Notes under the pieces: generated by a model
Database searches by the model: none
What the model was told of the DNA's origin: nothing
Seen by the model: the letters and a program-made list of their open reading frames with translations, nothing else
Shown: piece after piece, positions 20,707 through 31,903 of the stretch
How the letters are laid out: each line of letters begins with the position of its first letter
Position numbering within the stretch: position 1 is the first letter of the stretch
Assembly: GCA_963580455.1 (NCBI GenBank)
Contig: OY756972.1
Location: 17,251,001-17,315,000, forward strand
Length of the DNA stretch: 64,000 nucleotides
Reading direction: 5' to 3'
Origin: Euonymus europaeus
Lineage: Eukaryota; Streptophyta; Magnoliopsida; Celastrales; Celastraceae
Position numbers and translations under genes: made by a program

Positions 20707-22905
20707 ATGTCTTCCTCTAGCTCCAGCACTTTTTCTATATCTGTTCTCTCAACATCTTCTTCAGATAGTGACCAAGCAACCACCTATACCGTGGTTAGAA
20801 CTCAGACCAACCCTCCTTCAACAAAACCATTATTTGTAGAGGCCTCATTTCTAGATTACCCCGTAGAGTATGCCCCTCATGATTTACTCCCTCCCAATGA
20901 GAGGGGTGGAGGTATTAATGCCAGCACATCTGAACTGACCTATCTTACATGTGACCAGTCAAACAGTTATATTGATGACGTAGTGGCTAGGTATGGAGTT
21001 CCCTACCCTTATCGACGTGTGGGTAAGGGAGAGTCTTCATTTCACCCTAACCGAGAGGAGTTTGTTATCTCACTTAGGTCACTTCAAGTAGGTGCTAGGA
21101 TTCCTTTACCACCAGCCATCACCAGTCTCCTTCGTCATTTCAATCTCTCTCCAGCTATTCTGGGACCCAATTCCTGGCATTTTCTGGCCAACGTTCTATG
21201 TCTTTCCCATAGACATCACCTCGATATCTCTTCCTCGGTCATTCAACACCTTTCTTTATTGTGTCATCTTCCAAACTCCCCTAGCCTCTTTTACTTGAAG
21301 CTTAAGCCAGGGATAAAGTCTCCCCTGTACAACCAGTCCATCAAGAGATGGAAGAATTCTTACATCTTTGTACAAGTTCCTCTTCTTCAAGGAGAGGAAC
21401 TTCCTTTCCGTACTACCTAGTCGGTACCTTTTACTGATCAGTTCAATCATCCTCCCCAATTGAAGGGGGAAGAATTAAAATTATATGAGGCCTGGAGTAA
21501 ACTCCTTATCGTTGGGGCTGATACCGACATGAAGTTCAACTTGTAGGACTTCTCTATTTCTAATTTTTGTTATGGATCTCGGCAAGGTTTGCTTTTGTTT
21601 TCGTTTTCCTTTTCCAATATTTTTGGTTATCATTACTGATCGGTATGTATTTGACTTGTTGTGATGCTTTGCAGATATGGCTGACTTGTCCGAGTACATG
21701 GTAATGAACGCAGCTCCCCTTCCTCGGCAACAAAAGATGAAGAAAACAAACAAAAGCAAGGAGCCCAAGAGGCCTCGCGTGGGCGCCACGGGGGAGACTA
21801 GGTCTTCTAAGATAGCCCTTACTGGGGCCACAACCTCAGACACTATTGTGACTCGAAATGCCCATTCTCCTCGGCTTGGAACTCCTCAGCCTGGGGTTTC
21901 TCAGATTCCTCGCCAAGTCAATGATCTCCCTCTGACGCCAATTACCGAGGAGGACTTTGCTCGGCATACTCCCCAGTGGGATGTCAGTCAAACTAACAGG
22001 GTGGTCAATTCAAGGGTGGCTACTGAGATGTTGATACACTTGGCTACCTCTGTGGACTATGACAGAGTGTCTAGTCTTACGGCCATGGAGCATCTAACTC
22101 AGATGAACTCCCTCTTCATGCAAGTATAACCTTGTGCTTTAGAGCTCGATATCTTGATTTTTAGCTAGAATTTTTCTAACTTTTTTTTAGACTGTTGTAC
22201 ACCTCTTTGCCCTTCCTTCCAACATTGCTCGGTTCGCCTATGAGGAGACCGTGCAGAGGGAGAAAGTTGATGCTGCTGAGGAGCGTGCCACTAAGGTGGA
22301 GAATGAGCTAAACTTGGTGAATGCAGAGATAGAGGAAATGTTGCAGGCTCATTTTGCACAGATGGAGAAAGCTGCTCGGCAACGAAAAAAGTTGAAGGAG
22401 AGAACAGTCTTCTTAGAGAGAAAATTGAAGAACTCCGAGGAGACCTATCAACGACTCCTCGGTGATGCCGAGCAGCAGACCGTCCAAAAATTCAAGGACT
22501 CTGAGGAGTTCAAGGCTGCCTTGAGGGAGGAAGGCTTCTATGGCTTTCGTGGAGGTGTCAAAGAGTCCAGGAAGCTACTCTTTAAAGCTGGTCTGGACTC
22601 CTCCATCCTGACTCCCTTCTCTCATGGTAAGGGATCAGCTTGAGGAGTCCAAGGAGGAGATCCTTGAAGCCTTCAAGAAAGTCGAGCAGAGAAAGAAGAG
22701 GGGGCTTGCCGAGACAAATTTCTCTGAGGATGAGGCGTCTGATGAGAAAGTGAAGGTAGTGGAAGAGGAGATTGTATAGGCTGACCAAGAAGCACAAAAT
22801 CCAGCTCTTTTTCCATCTGCCGAGACTACCGAGGAGGCTCCTTCGGCTGTGCCAAAAAATGTCCACCCTGTCGAGGAGTCCGGCATCCCTCCAACAGATG
22901 CGTGA
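20707..22905 (+). pseudogene. Antisense gene of the Tat-type element (putative gypsy-type transposon domain, Transposase_28-like)
   Basis: Opposite to gag-pol, three exon-like blocks follow a TATA box. Exon 1 (ATG 20707) has a Ser-rich start and then 'FHPNREEFVISLRSLQVGAR' and 'PLPPAITSLLRHFNLSPAIL', the pattern of the plant domain called putative gypsy-type transposon (PF04195). A TAG at 21418 interrupts it, after which the frame goes on to about 21540. Exon 2 (about 21675-22126) follows a clean acceptor (TTTGCAG) and is basic and Pro/Thr-rich. Exon 3 (from about 22191, acceptor TTTTTTTAG) is a charged helical coiled-coil ('RATKVENELNLVNAEIEEML'), with a frameshift near 22630, a TAG at 22777 and a final stop at 22903. 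AATGAAA motifs near 22957 and 22978 could serve in polyadenylation. Function in the family is unknown; Grande and RIRE2-type elements carry comparable antisense genes. Confidence 0.72.
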
Positions 22906-22979
22906 ACTATTCTTTGTATGGGCTTTGCCCCTTTTTGTTTTTCTCTTTCCTTGTAATGAAACATTTTTTTATCTTTAAT

Positions 22980-23520
22980 GAAATATGTCCTTTTGTTGCT
23001 TAGCAATCCAGGCTCATATATATATTTATTTATTAAGATTAATATGCCCTCATGGTCGATAGGCCGACCAACCTCTTTATTTCACAAGACTTTCATAAGT
23101 CTCAACAAATTCTTTCATAACTTTCTGAAAGAGTGGAGATACTATCCCTGGTCGGTAGGCCGACCAGGATCTTAGTATCCCTTCTGTGTGAATACCCAGG
23201 TCTATATTGCTGCGTAATCCTAGTCGCTCTGCTGACCAGGTGCTTTAACCTTTTTTTTCTTTGAGGAATTTGTTTAAGTCTTGATATCTTGTGATTGTCT
23301 GAGAAGGCTGGGATACCATCCTGGTCGATAGGCTGACCAAGTTACAAATGCTCCAGTGTGACCTTTTTTGATCTCATAAAGCTGGTCAGTTAACATTTAT
23401 ACTTAGCCAATTTTCTGGCCAAGTTTGTATGCTGTCCGATTTGAGTCTTCACATGCCACGAGATTCTTTATTTTGGGAAAGAAGTTTAAGATTTTATTCA
23501 TTCTCCCAGGATCCAATCTG
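22980..23520. other. Non-coding part of the Tat-type element with repeated short palindromes
   Basis: 'TGGTCGATAGGCCGACCA' near 23055, 'TGGTCGGTAGGCCGACCA' near 23151 and 'TGGTCGATAGGCTGACCA' near 23322 are variants of one hairpin. No reading frame continues through it. Confidence 0.6.
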
Positions 23521-23539
23521 AAAAACAAATGCATAAAAT

Positions 23540-24600
23540 AGAAACATTATCTATTAAAATAGGCATCCAGAAATGTCTCAAATATAATATCTTCGAAGAT
23601 TGTCCACATTCCAGTGTCTCATATCCCCGGGCTTCTTTGGATCTTCGATCTTCTATGTGTCTTCCTTCAAAATCTTCACAACTGGGTAGGGCCCTTCCCA
23701 GGTTTCACCAAGCTTACCTGGGTGTTTTTCTATGGCAACTACCTTCCTCAGTACAAGGTCTCCTACAGAGAACTTTCTCTTCCGTATTCACCTGTTGTAG
23801 TACTGAGCTGTCCTTTGTTTGTATGCAGCAGTCCGGATCCTGGCATTCTCTCATGTCTCTTCTAGGAGATCATGGTTATTGAGTAGTAGCTCATCATTCA
23901 TTGATTCTTCAAAGTTGACAGTTCTCAATGAAGGGACCCCAATCTCGATCGGAATAAATGCTTCGGTTCCAAATGAGAGGGAGAATGAAGTTTCGCCTAT
24001 CGACGTTTGGGGTGTAGTGCGGTATGACCACAGCACACTAGGTAGTTCTTCAACCCATCTCCCCTTTTCTCCATCTAGCCTTGTCTTCAAACCTTTTAGG
24101 ATGGTCCAGTTCGTAACCTTCGCCTGACTACTAGCCTGAGGATGTGCCACAGAAGTAATCCTTAGGTCAATGCTAAGATTTCATAAAACTTGTGCATTTT
24201 TCTGCTAACGAACTATCTTCCATTGTCCACCACCAGAGCTTGTGGCAAGCCATACTTGTAGACAATAGTTCTCCATATAAAGTCCATCACTTTCTATTCT
24301 GAGATTGCCGCCAATGGCTCTACCTCTATCCATTTAGTGAAGTAATCAACAGCGACAATAAGGTTTTTTCTCTGCTCGGCTGTTTGGACGAATGGTCCAA
24401 GGAGATCCATGCCCCATTGCGCAAATGGGCAGGGGTTTTGTATTGGGATAATTTTATAGGAAGGCACTCGTGGTACGTTTGAGTGCCTCTGACACTTATC
24501 ACACTTCTGCACAAGTTTCATGGCATCCTTCATCATAGTAGGCCAATAATACCCGCATCTCAACACCTTATGACTTAAGGTCCTGACACCAATGTGGCTT
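23540..24600 (-). pseudogene. Integrase of the Tat-type element
   Basis: Minus-strand frames at 24566-24294 read 'MLRCGYYWPTMMKDAMKLVQ', 'CDKCQRHSNVP' (the end of the HHCC zinc domain) and 'QWGMDLLGPF', the start of the catalytic core with its first Asp. At 24150-23851 follow 'MAHPQASSQAKVTNWTILKG' and 'ELPSVLWSYRTTPQTSIGET', the far end of the core. The join near 24150-24290 and the C-terminal part after 23850 are broken by frameshifts and stops, so the enzyme is not functional. Confidence 0.88.
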
Positions 24601-24778
24601 CCATATATCGCCTCATGTACCTCTCGGAGTGCATAGTCTGCCTCCTGGGGTGCTAGGCACTTCAGATAAAGGAGAGTGAATGATCTCCGATACAGCTCTC
24701 CCTAGATCAGGGTAGACCGAGCTGCTCTTTTTTGGAGGCTTTTTTCCTGGTTGCGATCTTTAGGAAAACTTTCATCCT

Positions 24779-24996
24779 CCAAGAATTTCCTGATTGGATC
24801 CATCCAACTCAGCTCATGATCAACATCAATATCCGCCATCAATGTTTGCATTTCAATACTCTTTTGTGGCAATATATCTCTACTTCTCCAAGAATTTTCT
24901 GATTGGATCCATCCAACTCGGCTCATGATCAACATCAATATCCGCCATCAATGTTTTCACTTCAATGCTCTTTTGTGGCAATATCTCTACCTGAAC
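24779..24996. repeat. 109-bp tandem duplication inside the Tat-type element
   Basis: Copies 24779-24887 and 24888-24996 both begin CCAAGAATTT and share 'GATTGGATCCATCCAACTC' and 'CAACATCAATATCCGCCATC'. On the minus strand it duplicates the peptide around 'MADIDVDHE.SWMDPIRKFL' between the second RNase H and integrase. Confidence 0.85.
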
Positions 24997-25512
24997 AGAA
25001 GTGGACACCTGAACTGAAGTGGCAGATGCCAACCGTGCTAACACCTCAGCCCTTGAGTTTTCCCCTCTTTGAATCTGCCTAACCTCCATCTTTGGTATCC
25101 TCTCCATCAGTTCCTTCACTTTTGCCAAGTACTTGATCATACTTGGTACTTTTGCATCATATTCTCCTTTGATCTGCTCAGTGACTAACTGTAAGTCCCT
25201 ATTAACGATCAAATTCTTAACTTCCAACTGCTCGGCAAGGCGTAATCCTACCAATACCGCTTCATATTCTGTCTCATTGTTTGAGGCCTTGATATTGAAT
25301 CGTAAAGCATGTTCCACAGTCATGCCCCTCCGAGCAGAGTAGGAGAATGCCGACACCACTACCTTCCTAGTTGGATGAGCCGTCCACAAACAATTGTCAT
25401 TGCTCAGGTATGGAATTGGCATTGTCCTGGTTGGTCTCCTTTTTGCGTTCAACAATGAAATCAGCCAAAGCTTGCGCCTTGATAGCCTGCCTTTGTTGAA
25501 ACTTGATGTCAA
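24880..25512 (-). pseudogene. Additional RNase H-like domain of the Tat-type element
   Basis: The frame contains 'FNIKASNNETEYEAVLVGLR', 'LEVKNLIVNRDLQLVTEQIK' and 'RQIQRGENSRAEVLARLASA'. This matches the second, archaeal-like RNase H that marks the Tat lineage (family pattern A.NNEAEYEAL..GL, V..DSQLV..Q, N..AD.LA.LAS). The catalytic-site context 'NRDLQLV' replaces the usual Y/F-S-D-S-Q and the final D appears as E ('RAEVLA'), so activity is doubtful. Confidence 0.85.
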
Positions 25513-26780
25513 ACTCTCCCAATTTAATAGCCCACTTCACCAACCTTCCCAAAGTGTCTGGCTTTTGGAGGACATTCTTGAGTTGCTGGTCAATTAAGAC
25601 AGTGATTGTATGTGCTTCGAAGTAAGGCCTCAACTTCCTTGCTGCCACTATTAATGAAAAAGCTAGTTTCTCAGCTTGGGTGTACTTTGTCTCTGCACTG
25701 GTCATAACCCTACTGACATAGTACACTGGTATTTGCACTTTGTCTACCTCACTTACCAACACTGCACTGACTGCGTATTGTGATACTGCTAGGTAGAGGT
25801 ACAAAATTTCTCCCTCTTTTGAACAAGTCAAGAGTGGAGGCTGACCTTGATAATCTTTAAGATTTTCAAAGGAAATTTGACACTCATCTGTCCACTTAAA
25901 CTCCTTAGCCTTTTTTAATGCCTGAAAGAATGGTCTACATTTGTCACCGGATCGTGCAAGAAACCTCCCTAGTGATGCTGCTCGGCCGGTCAGCTTCTGC
26001 ACTTCCTTTGCATTCTTTGGTGGCTTCATCTGAAGGATTGCTTCCACCTTTTTGGGATTCATCTCAATCCCCCTGCTAGTTACTAGGAAGCCAAGAAACT
26101 TCCCAGATGCCATGCCAAAAGCACACTTTTCAGGGTTAAGTTTCATTCCAAATTGGTCAAATGTATCAAAGATCTTGCGCAGGTCAGTAGTGTAATCCTC
26201 AACTCTCTTGCTCTTTACCACCATGTCATCCACATAAGCCTCCACGGACTTCCCTATCTGATCCTTAAAGATGTGGTTCACCAACCTTTGGTAGGTGGCT
26301 CCCGTATTCTTCAATCCAAAAGGCATTACTTTATAGCAATACGTCCCCTCAGGGGTGATGAATGAAGTCCCCTCCTAGTCTTTGAGATGAATTTTTATCT
26401 GATGGTATCCTGAGTCGGCATCCAAGAAGCTGAGGAGCTGATGCCCCAAAGTGGTGTCTACCAGCTAATCAATCTTTGGTAATGGGTAACTATCCTTGGG
26501 ACATAATTTATTCAGATCGGTGAAATCAACACACATCCTCCACTTCCCATTGGCTTTCCATCAGCTTCATTACCTCTTCCTTGATCGCTTCTTGGCGATC
26601 AGAAGCAAAGTTTTTTCTCTTTTGCTTAACAGGTCTGGCACCGGGCATAATGCTTAGTCGATGAGTTATTACATCAACACTTATACTAGACATCTCATCA
26701 ACACTCCATGCAAAAGTACCCACACTACTTAGGAGTAGTTCGGTTATCTCCTTGGTCATCTCCTCTCTAAGTTGAGATCC
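25397..26780 (-). pseudogene. Reverse transcriptase and RNase H of the Tat-type element
   Basis: The N-terminal part lies at 26759-26526 ('GARPVKQKRKNFASDRQEAI') and the main part at 26326-25397, starting 'MPFGLKNTGATYQRLVNHIF' with the catalytic 'YVDDMVVKS', then the connection ('EVQKLTGRAASLGRFLARSG') and RNase H ('YTQAEKLAFSLIVAARKLRP'). Between them (26326-26526) conserved motifs are still readable in minus frame but with stop codons. A second frame change occurs near 26526. Confidence 0.9.
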
Positions 26781-26789
26781 AACATAGAA

Positions 26790-27509
26790 TTACCTTTCTG
26801 AGCCAGCCATGATCTCGACATTTTTCAGTTCCTCTACTGGTGTCGATTTGAACACCTGCTTTTCTGCCCTCACATCCAGTCTGTCTACCGAGACCTTCTC
26901 ATTCTTCCTCTCTTTGAGTTCAGTGAAGTAGGTACTCCGAGAAGCCTTCTGATTCCCCTTAACTTCACCAACTTCCTTAGAGGTGGGGAACTTCATCTTT
27001 AAACAATAGGTTGAGACCACAGCTCTCACCCTGTGAAGTAATGGTCTTCCTATGATGGCATTGTGCGAAGCTTTCACATTGACTACCAACATATCCACCA
27101 TATGCATCTCCGTCTTGGGGTGTGTTCCCAGCATGACTGGAAGGGTTATTATTCCTTTCGGTATGACCGATTCTCCTGTGAACCCATACAAGGGTACTGA
27201 GGTTGGCTTCAGTCTCTCCTCCGAGAGCTTCATAGCTTTGAAGGTGTGGTAGAACTGGATGTCTGCTGCACTCCTATTGTCTACCAGGATTTTTAAGACA
27301 TTGAAGTTCGCGATCACTGCCTCAACTACCAAGGTGTCATCATGAGGAACTTGAATACCTTCTTCATCCTTCTCTGAGAATGTGATAACCTTCTCATCCC
27401 TTTTGACCCTTTTTTTGCTTTGGTTGGCTGCTCTGTAGGGCAAGCATATGCTCTTCCAGCTGAGGTACTCTCTCCACCTGCTGCCAACCCTCCAATAATG
27501 ACACCACAT
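26790..27509 (-). pseudogene. Aspartic protease region of the Tat-type element
   Basis: The frame has 'VLKILVDNRSAADIQFYHTF' where Tat-type elements have VDNGSSADIL, so the glycine of the catalytic D-N-G is replaced by arginine. It continues 'LPVMLGTHP', 'NAIIGRPLLHRVRAVVSTYC' and 'LKMKFPT', which are typical of the retropepsin-like domain of these elements. The open length of 240 codons is good, but the active-site change argues against activity. Confidence 0.82.
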
Positions 27510-27529
27510 AAATTGATTGTTCCTACAGT

Positions 27530-29054
27530 GCCTCTCTCATGCTGAGGAAAGTGTTCCCTTCTTCGTGGCCTCCTATGGTCATCATCTTCTTTATTGTCTC
27601 TCCTTCGCTTTTCCTCCCGATTAACAGTGTACTTCCTGAGGTGTTCTCTCCTTATCAACTCCTCAATTTCATCCTTCAACTGCCTGCAATCGTCAGTATC
27701 ATGACCATAGTCCTAATGAAACCTACATTATTTATTTGAAAACTTTCTCTTCTTCGGAGAGTCCTCATCTTTTTTGGCCATCTGACTAAATTCTGGGCAA
27801 CAATCTCGTGCAATACCTTTCTTAAGGGAGCATTTAATGGGGTATAATTACTGAAGCGAGCTAGTGGACCAGTTTAAGACTTCCTAGAGGATTATTCTCC
27901 TCGCCTGTTGTTCTCCCTTTCTAATTTCTTATCACTGCCTGGTCGGCCACCTCCTGACCCTCCTGGGAGGCCCTTGTCACCAGAGCCCCTAGCCTGGTCA
28001 AGGGAGGTTTGTATTGCAAAACGAGAAGACTTCAATGAATCAGTTGCTTTGATATATTTCTCAATCCTAGCTAGGAGTTCATCCATGGACTGTGGTGCAT
28101 CAGTGCACATGAATTGCAGAACTGCTCATGACGAACGATCCTGATGAGAGCAGCATTTGCAACAGCAATCTATACATCTGGGATCTCCAAGCACATCTGG
28201 TTGAATCTCCCTATAAAGTCACGAAATGATTCTCCTGTCTCGTGTTCAATCACCATCAGGTCTTGATTGGTGGTTTTGGGCTTCCTAGCACTTGCAAATC
28301 GAAGACTGAACTGCCTTGATAGGTCCTGGAAGCTATAAATGCTTTGCATGGGAAGATTCATGAACCAAGTCCGAGCTGGTCCAATAAGTGTGGAGGGGAA
28401 AGCCATGGACAAAACTGCATCTGAGGCTCCTCGGCATTACATCATAGACTTATATCCCATGACGTGGTCATGAGGATCTTTCTTCCCATCTTACTGCTTA
28501 AGGTTGGGGAGCCTGAAGTCACAAGGTATATCAGTTTCAAGAATGTCCCTAGATAGGGGAGTCATGGAACCATCCCACATCTCGTCAATGATATTGCGTC
28601 CCTGCAGGGCTGCTAGCTTACGGTCTACCTCTTGAAGGTGCTTATTGACATCATCATTGATATTGGAGTAATAAGTGTTCCTGTTGGTATTGGAATTCCC
28701 TTCTCGGTTCTCATCTCTTCTCTTGCTCCTAGAATTCAGAGAGCCAGAGTTTCTATCATCCTCGTTCCTTTCAGTAGACCAAGGTGAGGCTTGCTGGTTA
28801 GCCATCATCATTTCAGTGAGCAACTGCACTTGTTGGCAGAGCTGATTAAACTGTGTAGCGCTAATGGGAGGACCAGTTGCCTCATGTCGTGGTACCTGGA
28901 CGTTTCCTCCTTCTTGGGCCTGGGGTGCACCCAAGGGTATCTCGTGCCTTGCAACATTTGCATGCTCTTGCGGTTGTTGCTCGGTATCATCGTCCAGGTG
29001 CTGAGCATGAGATGTCTTAGGATCATTCACATTGGTTCTTCTAGGTCTAACCAT
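27530..29054 (-). pseudogene. gag of the Tat-type element
   Basis: The start is ATG at 29054 ('MVRPRRTNVNDPKTSH'), 43 bases after the LTR edge and just past the primer-binding site. The frame runs to a stop at about 28491; a second stop follows within 60 bases, then the retrotransposon gag core resumes at 28412 ('MAFPSTLIGPARTWFMNLPM', 'GESFRDFIGRFNQMCLEI'). Further frames at 28110-27892 and 27679-27530 carry the basic, Arg/Gly-rich C-terminal part. In the family gag forms the particle shell. Confidence 0.85.
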
Positions 29055-29083
29055 TGTAAGTAAGGAAACTTAGATTTTTCACA

Positions 29084-29093
29084 GACGGCGCCA
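29084..29093 (-). other. Primer-binding site, tRNA-Asp type
   Basis: Minus strand 'TGGCGCCGTC' starts three bases inside the LTR edge. It is complementary to the 3' end of plant tRNA-Asp as used by many Tat/Athila elements. Confidence 0.75.
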
Positions 29094-29096
29094 AAC

Positions 29097-29724
29097 TGAT
29101 GACATCAGAAAGGTGCCAATACCGAGAAGACGATCAGTCAGTCAGACTTGTAGTCCTGCACGACTACCAAGGGTGAAGACCCTTCCAAGGAGGCGACCAG
29201 TCGGGCAGCCGACCAAGGGTGAAGACCATTACAAGGAGGCGACCAGTCGGGCAGCCGACCAAAGGTGAAGACCCTTCCAAGGAGGCGACTATCAATCAGC
29301 CCCGCAGTCCTGCATAGTGAGCAAAAGGCCGCACTAGAGGTTGTCCTCTGGCGTTGGCGCTCCGACACTCAAGTCAGTTCGTATTATAAAATCAGACAAG
29401 CTCAGTGGACTAGAGCTCTCTCTTAGCCAAAGTTCAAATTGTGATTAGGAAGATAATACCTGACTTTGAGAGCTTTATATAGGATTCAGAGTCATTATTA
29501 AAGTGGGTCCTCTAATTACGGTTAGGGATTGCTCTTAAATGCTTTATACCTTGGTAGGTCCAGGTGCTTTATTATACCGAGGAGGTAATCTCGGTAGAGC
29601 ACTGCTGGCCAGCTGCTTACTTGCTCTACCTACCGAGATGACGTCCTGGTAGGCAAGGTAGACCTTCTCAGGCACATATAACACGTGGCGAAACTTTATT
29701 GGTGGGATCATTTTTGTAATATCA
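29097..29724 (-). repeat. Right LTR (5' LTR of the minus-strand element)
   Basis: It begins TGATGACA and ends AATATCA. It has three tandem 44-46 bp units with 'GGGTGAAGACC' and 'GGTCGGGCAGCCGACC' (29160-29290), and a 13-bp inverted repeat around 29590-29641 ('ATCTCGGTAG' and 'CTACCGAGAT'). Minus strand 'TCCTATATAAAGC' at 29473-29485 is a good TATA box for the element's own RNA. Confidence 0.9.
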
Positions 29725-31400
29725 ATCAGCAATCAAGATATTATTGTGCATGAAACTTTTTTTGCACGATCGTGAGTGGTTTTTGCTTTTGCATCTTTTG
29801 TGGATTCTTAGGTGTTACAGGTCTTGTCATACAGGTTAACAATGTTCTTTTGCAAGTGATGATATTCTTTAGCTGCTCAGTCTCTTTCTTTTGCAAGTTT
29901 TTCTATTTTTTTTCAACTTCTCTAAGACTTCTTTTGCTTCTCATTCTTCATTTTTTTTTAGCTTCTCTGAGTGGTTCCTCTGTTACGTTTTTACGATGCA
30001 AAGAACTCTTTCTTCTGCTATTCATTGTTCTTCATTTTTTAGGCCTGTATTTGCTTAGTACACTCTTTTGGAATTTAAGTACTGAGTATATATTAGTCAT
30101 TTTCCTTCAAGTAAACTACTGGTTCTTACTGCGGCAAGCGTCTCTTGTGGTCTCCTTGCTTTGCTCTTCGTCTGTAATCACGGTATTCCTAATAAACATA
30201 TGAAATACCGTCCTCTTTTATAAAATAAAATACTAAAAAAATCCCTTTCAGTGGCTTCTATATACTCACCAAGATATTATGGTCTACAATCTACATTCTT
30301 TCTTTCCCAAGCATATATGTTTTAGTGCTTTTTGGAAAGGTATTCGGATCTCATGGAAGTAATTTATGCAGGCCGATATCTGTTTAATAATATTAACCTT
30401 TTATTATGCTGGTGAAGATATCTCAACTTTGTGATAATAGTTTCAAAAACAAAATAAGCTATGTGATTAATGAATACTTTCAATGATGTTCATAATTTAA
30501 TTTTCTACTGAGATCTTTGTTCTTTTATATTATAAACATATGATTGATGGTCTTAGAATTCAATTCTATAATTTTATTTTTCCAAGTTAGCATGTATTAA
30601 AGGTGCATATATAATCCTTTCACGTTCTAATCCTTTCACGTTCTAATCCTTTCATTTTTCTCCCAATGTGTAATTGTTATTATACCAAGTTACTATGAAG
30701 AGCTAGGATCATAAAAGGCAAGTGGACAGAAAATGTCTATCAGACATTTGTTTCTTTTTTAGGGTTTGATGTAATTTTTTGTGTATTATTTATGCCTTTC
30801 TGAACAGAGGAAAACTCCATTCAACTAGATTAGATCTTTCTCAGTTCGAATTTTGTTAGGTGATGTTTATTTTGTTTTAAGTATAGACTGTGAGATCATT
30901 TTTTGTGATGGTACAAATGAGCACCGTTTATGCATAAACATGTGATTTCAATCCGATAGACGAGCTAGAATTTTCAAAACCAAGATTAAAAACATCCAAT
31001 AAAGTCTGTCAAATTGAACACTCACCGTAACGTACGAGCTATTACCTAATTCAATATATACATATATAGTTCAGGTCATATTTTCAAAAAATGAAACAGT
31101 ACCAATATGTGTATAGACACGAATGGTTCAAATCGTAAACTAAACCCCCTTGAGGAAAATTGGCACACGTGACATATACATCACACGATTGATCAATTCC
31201 TTTGCAAAGAACAATATTGAAGATCATAAAAACAAACCCTCAAAAATTTTGTTAAGGGCTTCCTCAACAGGTAACAACAAATCAATCAAAAACAAACACT
31301 CACATGAATTTACTTATTAAACGTCAAGAACACCATCGTAGATTAAGATCATCATATATAATCATGACCTCACAAATTAACATTCATGTGATCTCTCTAC
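29725..31400. other. Intergenic DNA downstream of the arabinogalactan-protein gene
   Basis: T-rich, with no supported gene. A 16-17 bp unit 'AATCCTTTCACGTTCT' is repeated almost three times at about 30613-30657. The 3' untranslated region of the minus-strand gene at 31427 presumably lies in 31150-31426. Confidence 0.5.
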
Positions 31401-31426
31401 ATGCATGCATGTCTCGCTAGCTTAGC

Positions 31427-31903
31427 TTAGAAAAACAAGAAGCCAGCAACTGCCGCAGCACCAAGGCCAGCGAAGACCTTGACAGTGGCAGCACCAGAGT
31501 CTTCCGTGGCGGGTGCCTCAGCTGCAGGTGAAACCGCGGGTCCATCACTCACATCATCAGTGGTGGAAGGTCCCTCAGATGCCTCGCTGGCCGGTGCAGG
31601 AGGGGAGGAGACGTCAGATTCGGGGGATGAGGCAGCCGGAGACTCAGACGAAGGTAAAGTGGCGGGTGCAGTGGATGAATCGTCATCGGTGGAGGGGGCA
31701 GGAGCGGTAGCGGCCTTGGGGGATGGAGAGGATTTAGGGGTGGAGGCAGCTGTGGGAGCCTTGGCAGGTGTAGGTGTTTCTACTTTCGTGGACGATTTGG
31801 GGGCGGCCGCAGGAGAGGTGGTGGGTGCTTGGTCTGCGGCAGAGACAACAGACCCGACAACGGCGACAAAAATTAGAGCCACCACAACAAATTGGCGTGC
31901 CAT
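31427..31903 (-). CDS. Classical arabinogalactan protein, GPI-anchored
   Basis: This single exon encodes 158 residues. Residues 1-22 form a signal peptide (hydrophobic 'VVVALIFVAVVGSVVSA'). The middle is almost wholly Pro, Ala, Ser and Thr with many AP, TP and SP pairs ('APTAASTPKSSPSPKAATAP'), which in the family become hydroxyproline and carry arabinogalactan chains. Acidic Ser/Asp stretches follow. The C-terminus ends in a hydrophobic tail ('VFAGLGAAAVAGFLFF') after a small-residue region ('EDSGAA'), the signal for a GPI anchor, so the product should sit outside the plasma membrane. Length and layout fit classical AGPs. It has no Lys-rich block, so it is not the AGP17/18 subtype. Paralogue identity cannot be given. 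The ATG context and the upstream TATA box support the start. Confidence 0.92.
   Translation of the reverse strand: MARQFVVVALIFVAVVGSVVSAADQAPTTSPAAAPKSSTKVETPTPAKAPTAASTPKSSPSPKAATAPAPSTDDDSSTAPATLPSSESPAASSPESDVSSPPAPASEASEGPSTTDDVSDGPAVSPAAEAPATEDSGAATVKVFAGLGAAAVAGFLFF

Larger units (their letters stand above)
19354..29724 (-). mobile_element. Ty3/gypsy LTR retrotransposon of the Tat type, with antisense gene
   Basis: Two LTRs (19354-19993 and 29097-29724) in direct orientation enclose, read on the minus strand from the right: a tRNA-Asp-type primer-binding site, gag, protease, reverse transcriptase, RNase H, an additional RNase H-like domain, integrase, then a gene on the opposite strand, and a polypurine tract next to the left LTR. 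The order gag-PR-RT-RH-RH-INT with a second RNase H and an antisense frame after integrase is characteristic of the Tat branch (Ogre/Retand/Grande/RIRE2 relatives). Flanking pentamers are ATGAG (19349-19353) and ATCAG (29725-29729), matching at four of five. Many stops and frameshifts make it non-autonomous now. Confidence 0.92.

Noticed and set aside
22582..23006. Minus-strand frames over the end of the antisense gene
   Set aside because: They are antisense shadows of the Glu/Lys-rich coiled-coil exon on the plus strand.
29772..30203. 143-codon plus-strand frame rich in Phe, Leu and Ser
   Set aside because: It arises from T-rich sequence, begins in intergenic DNA beside an LTR, and matches nothing I know.
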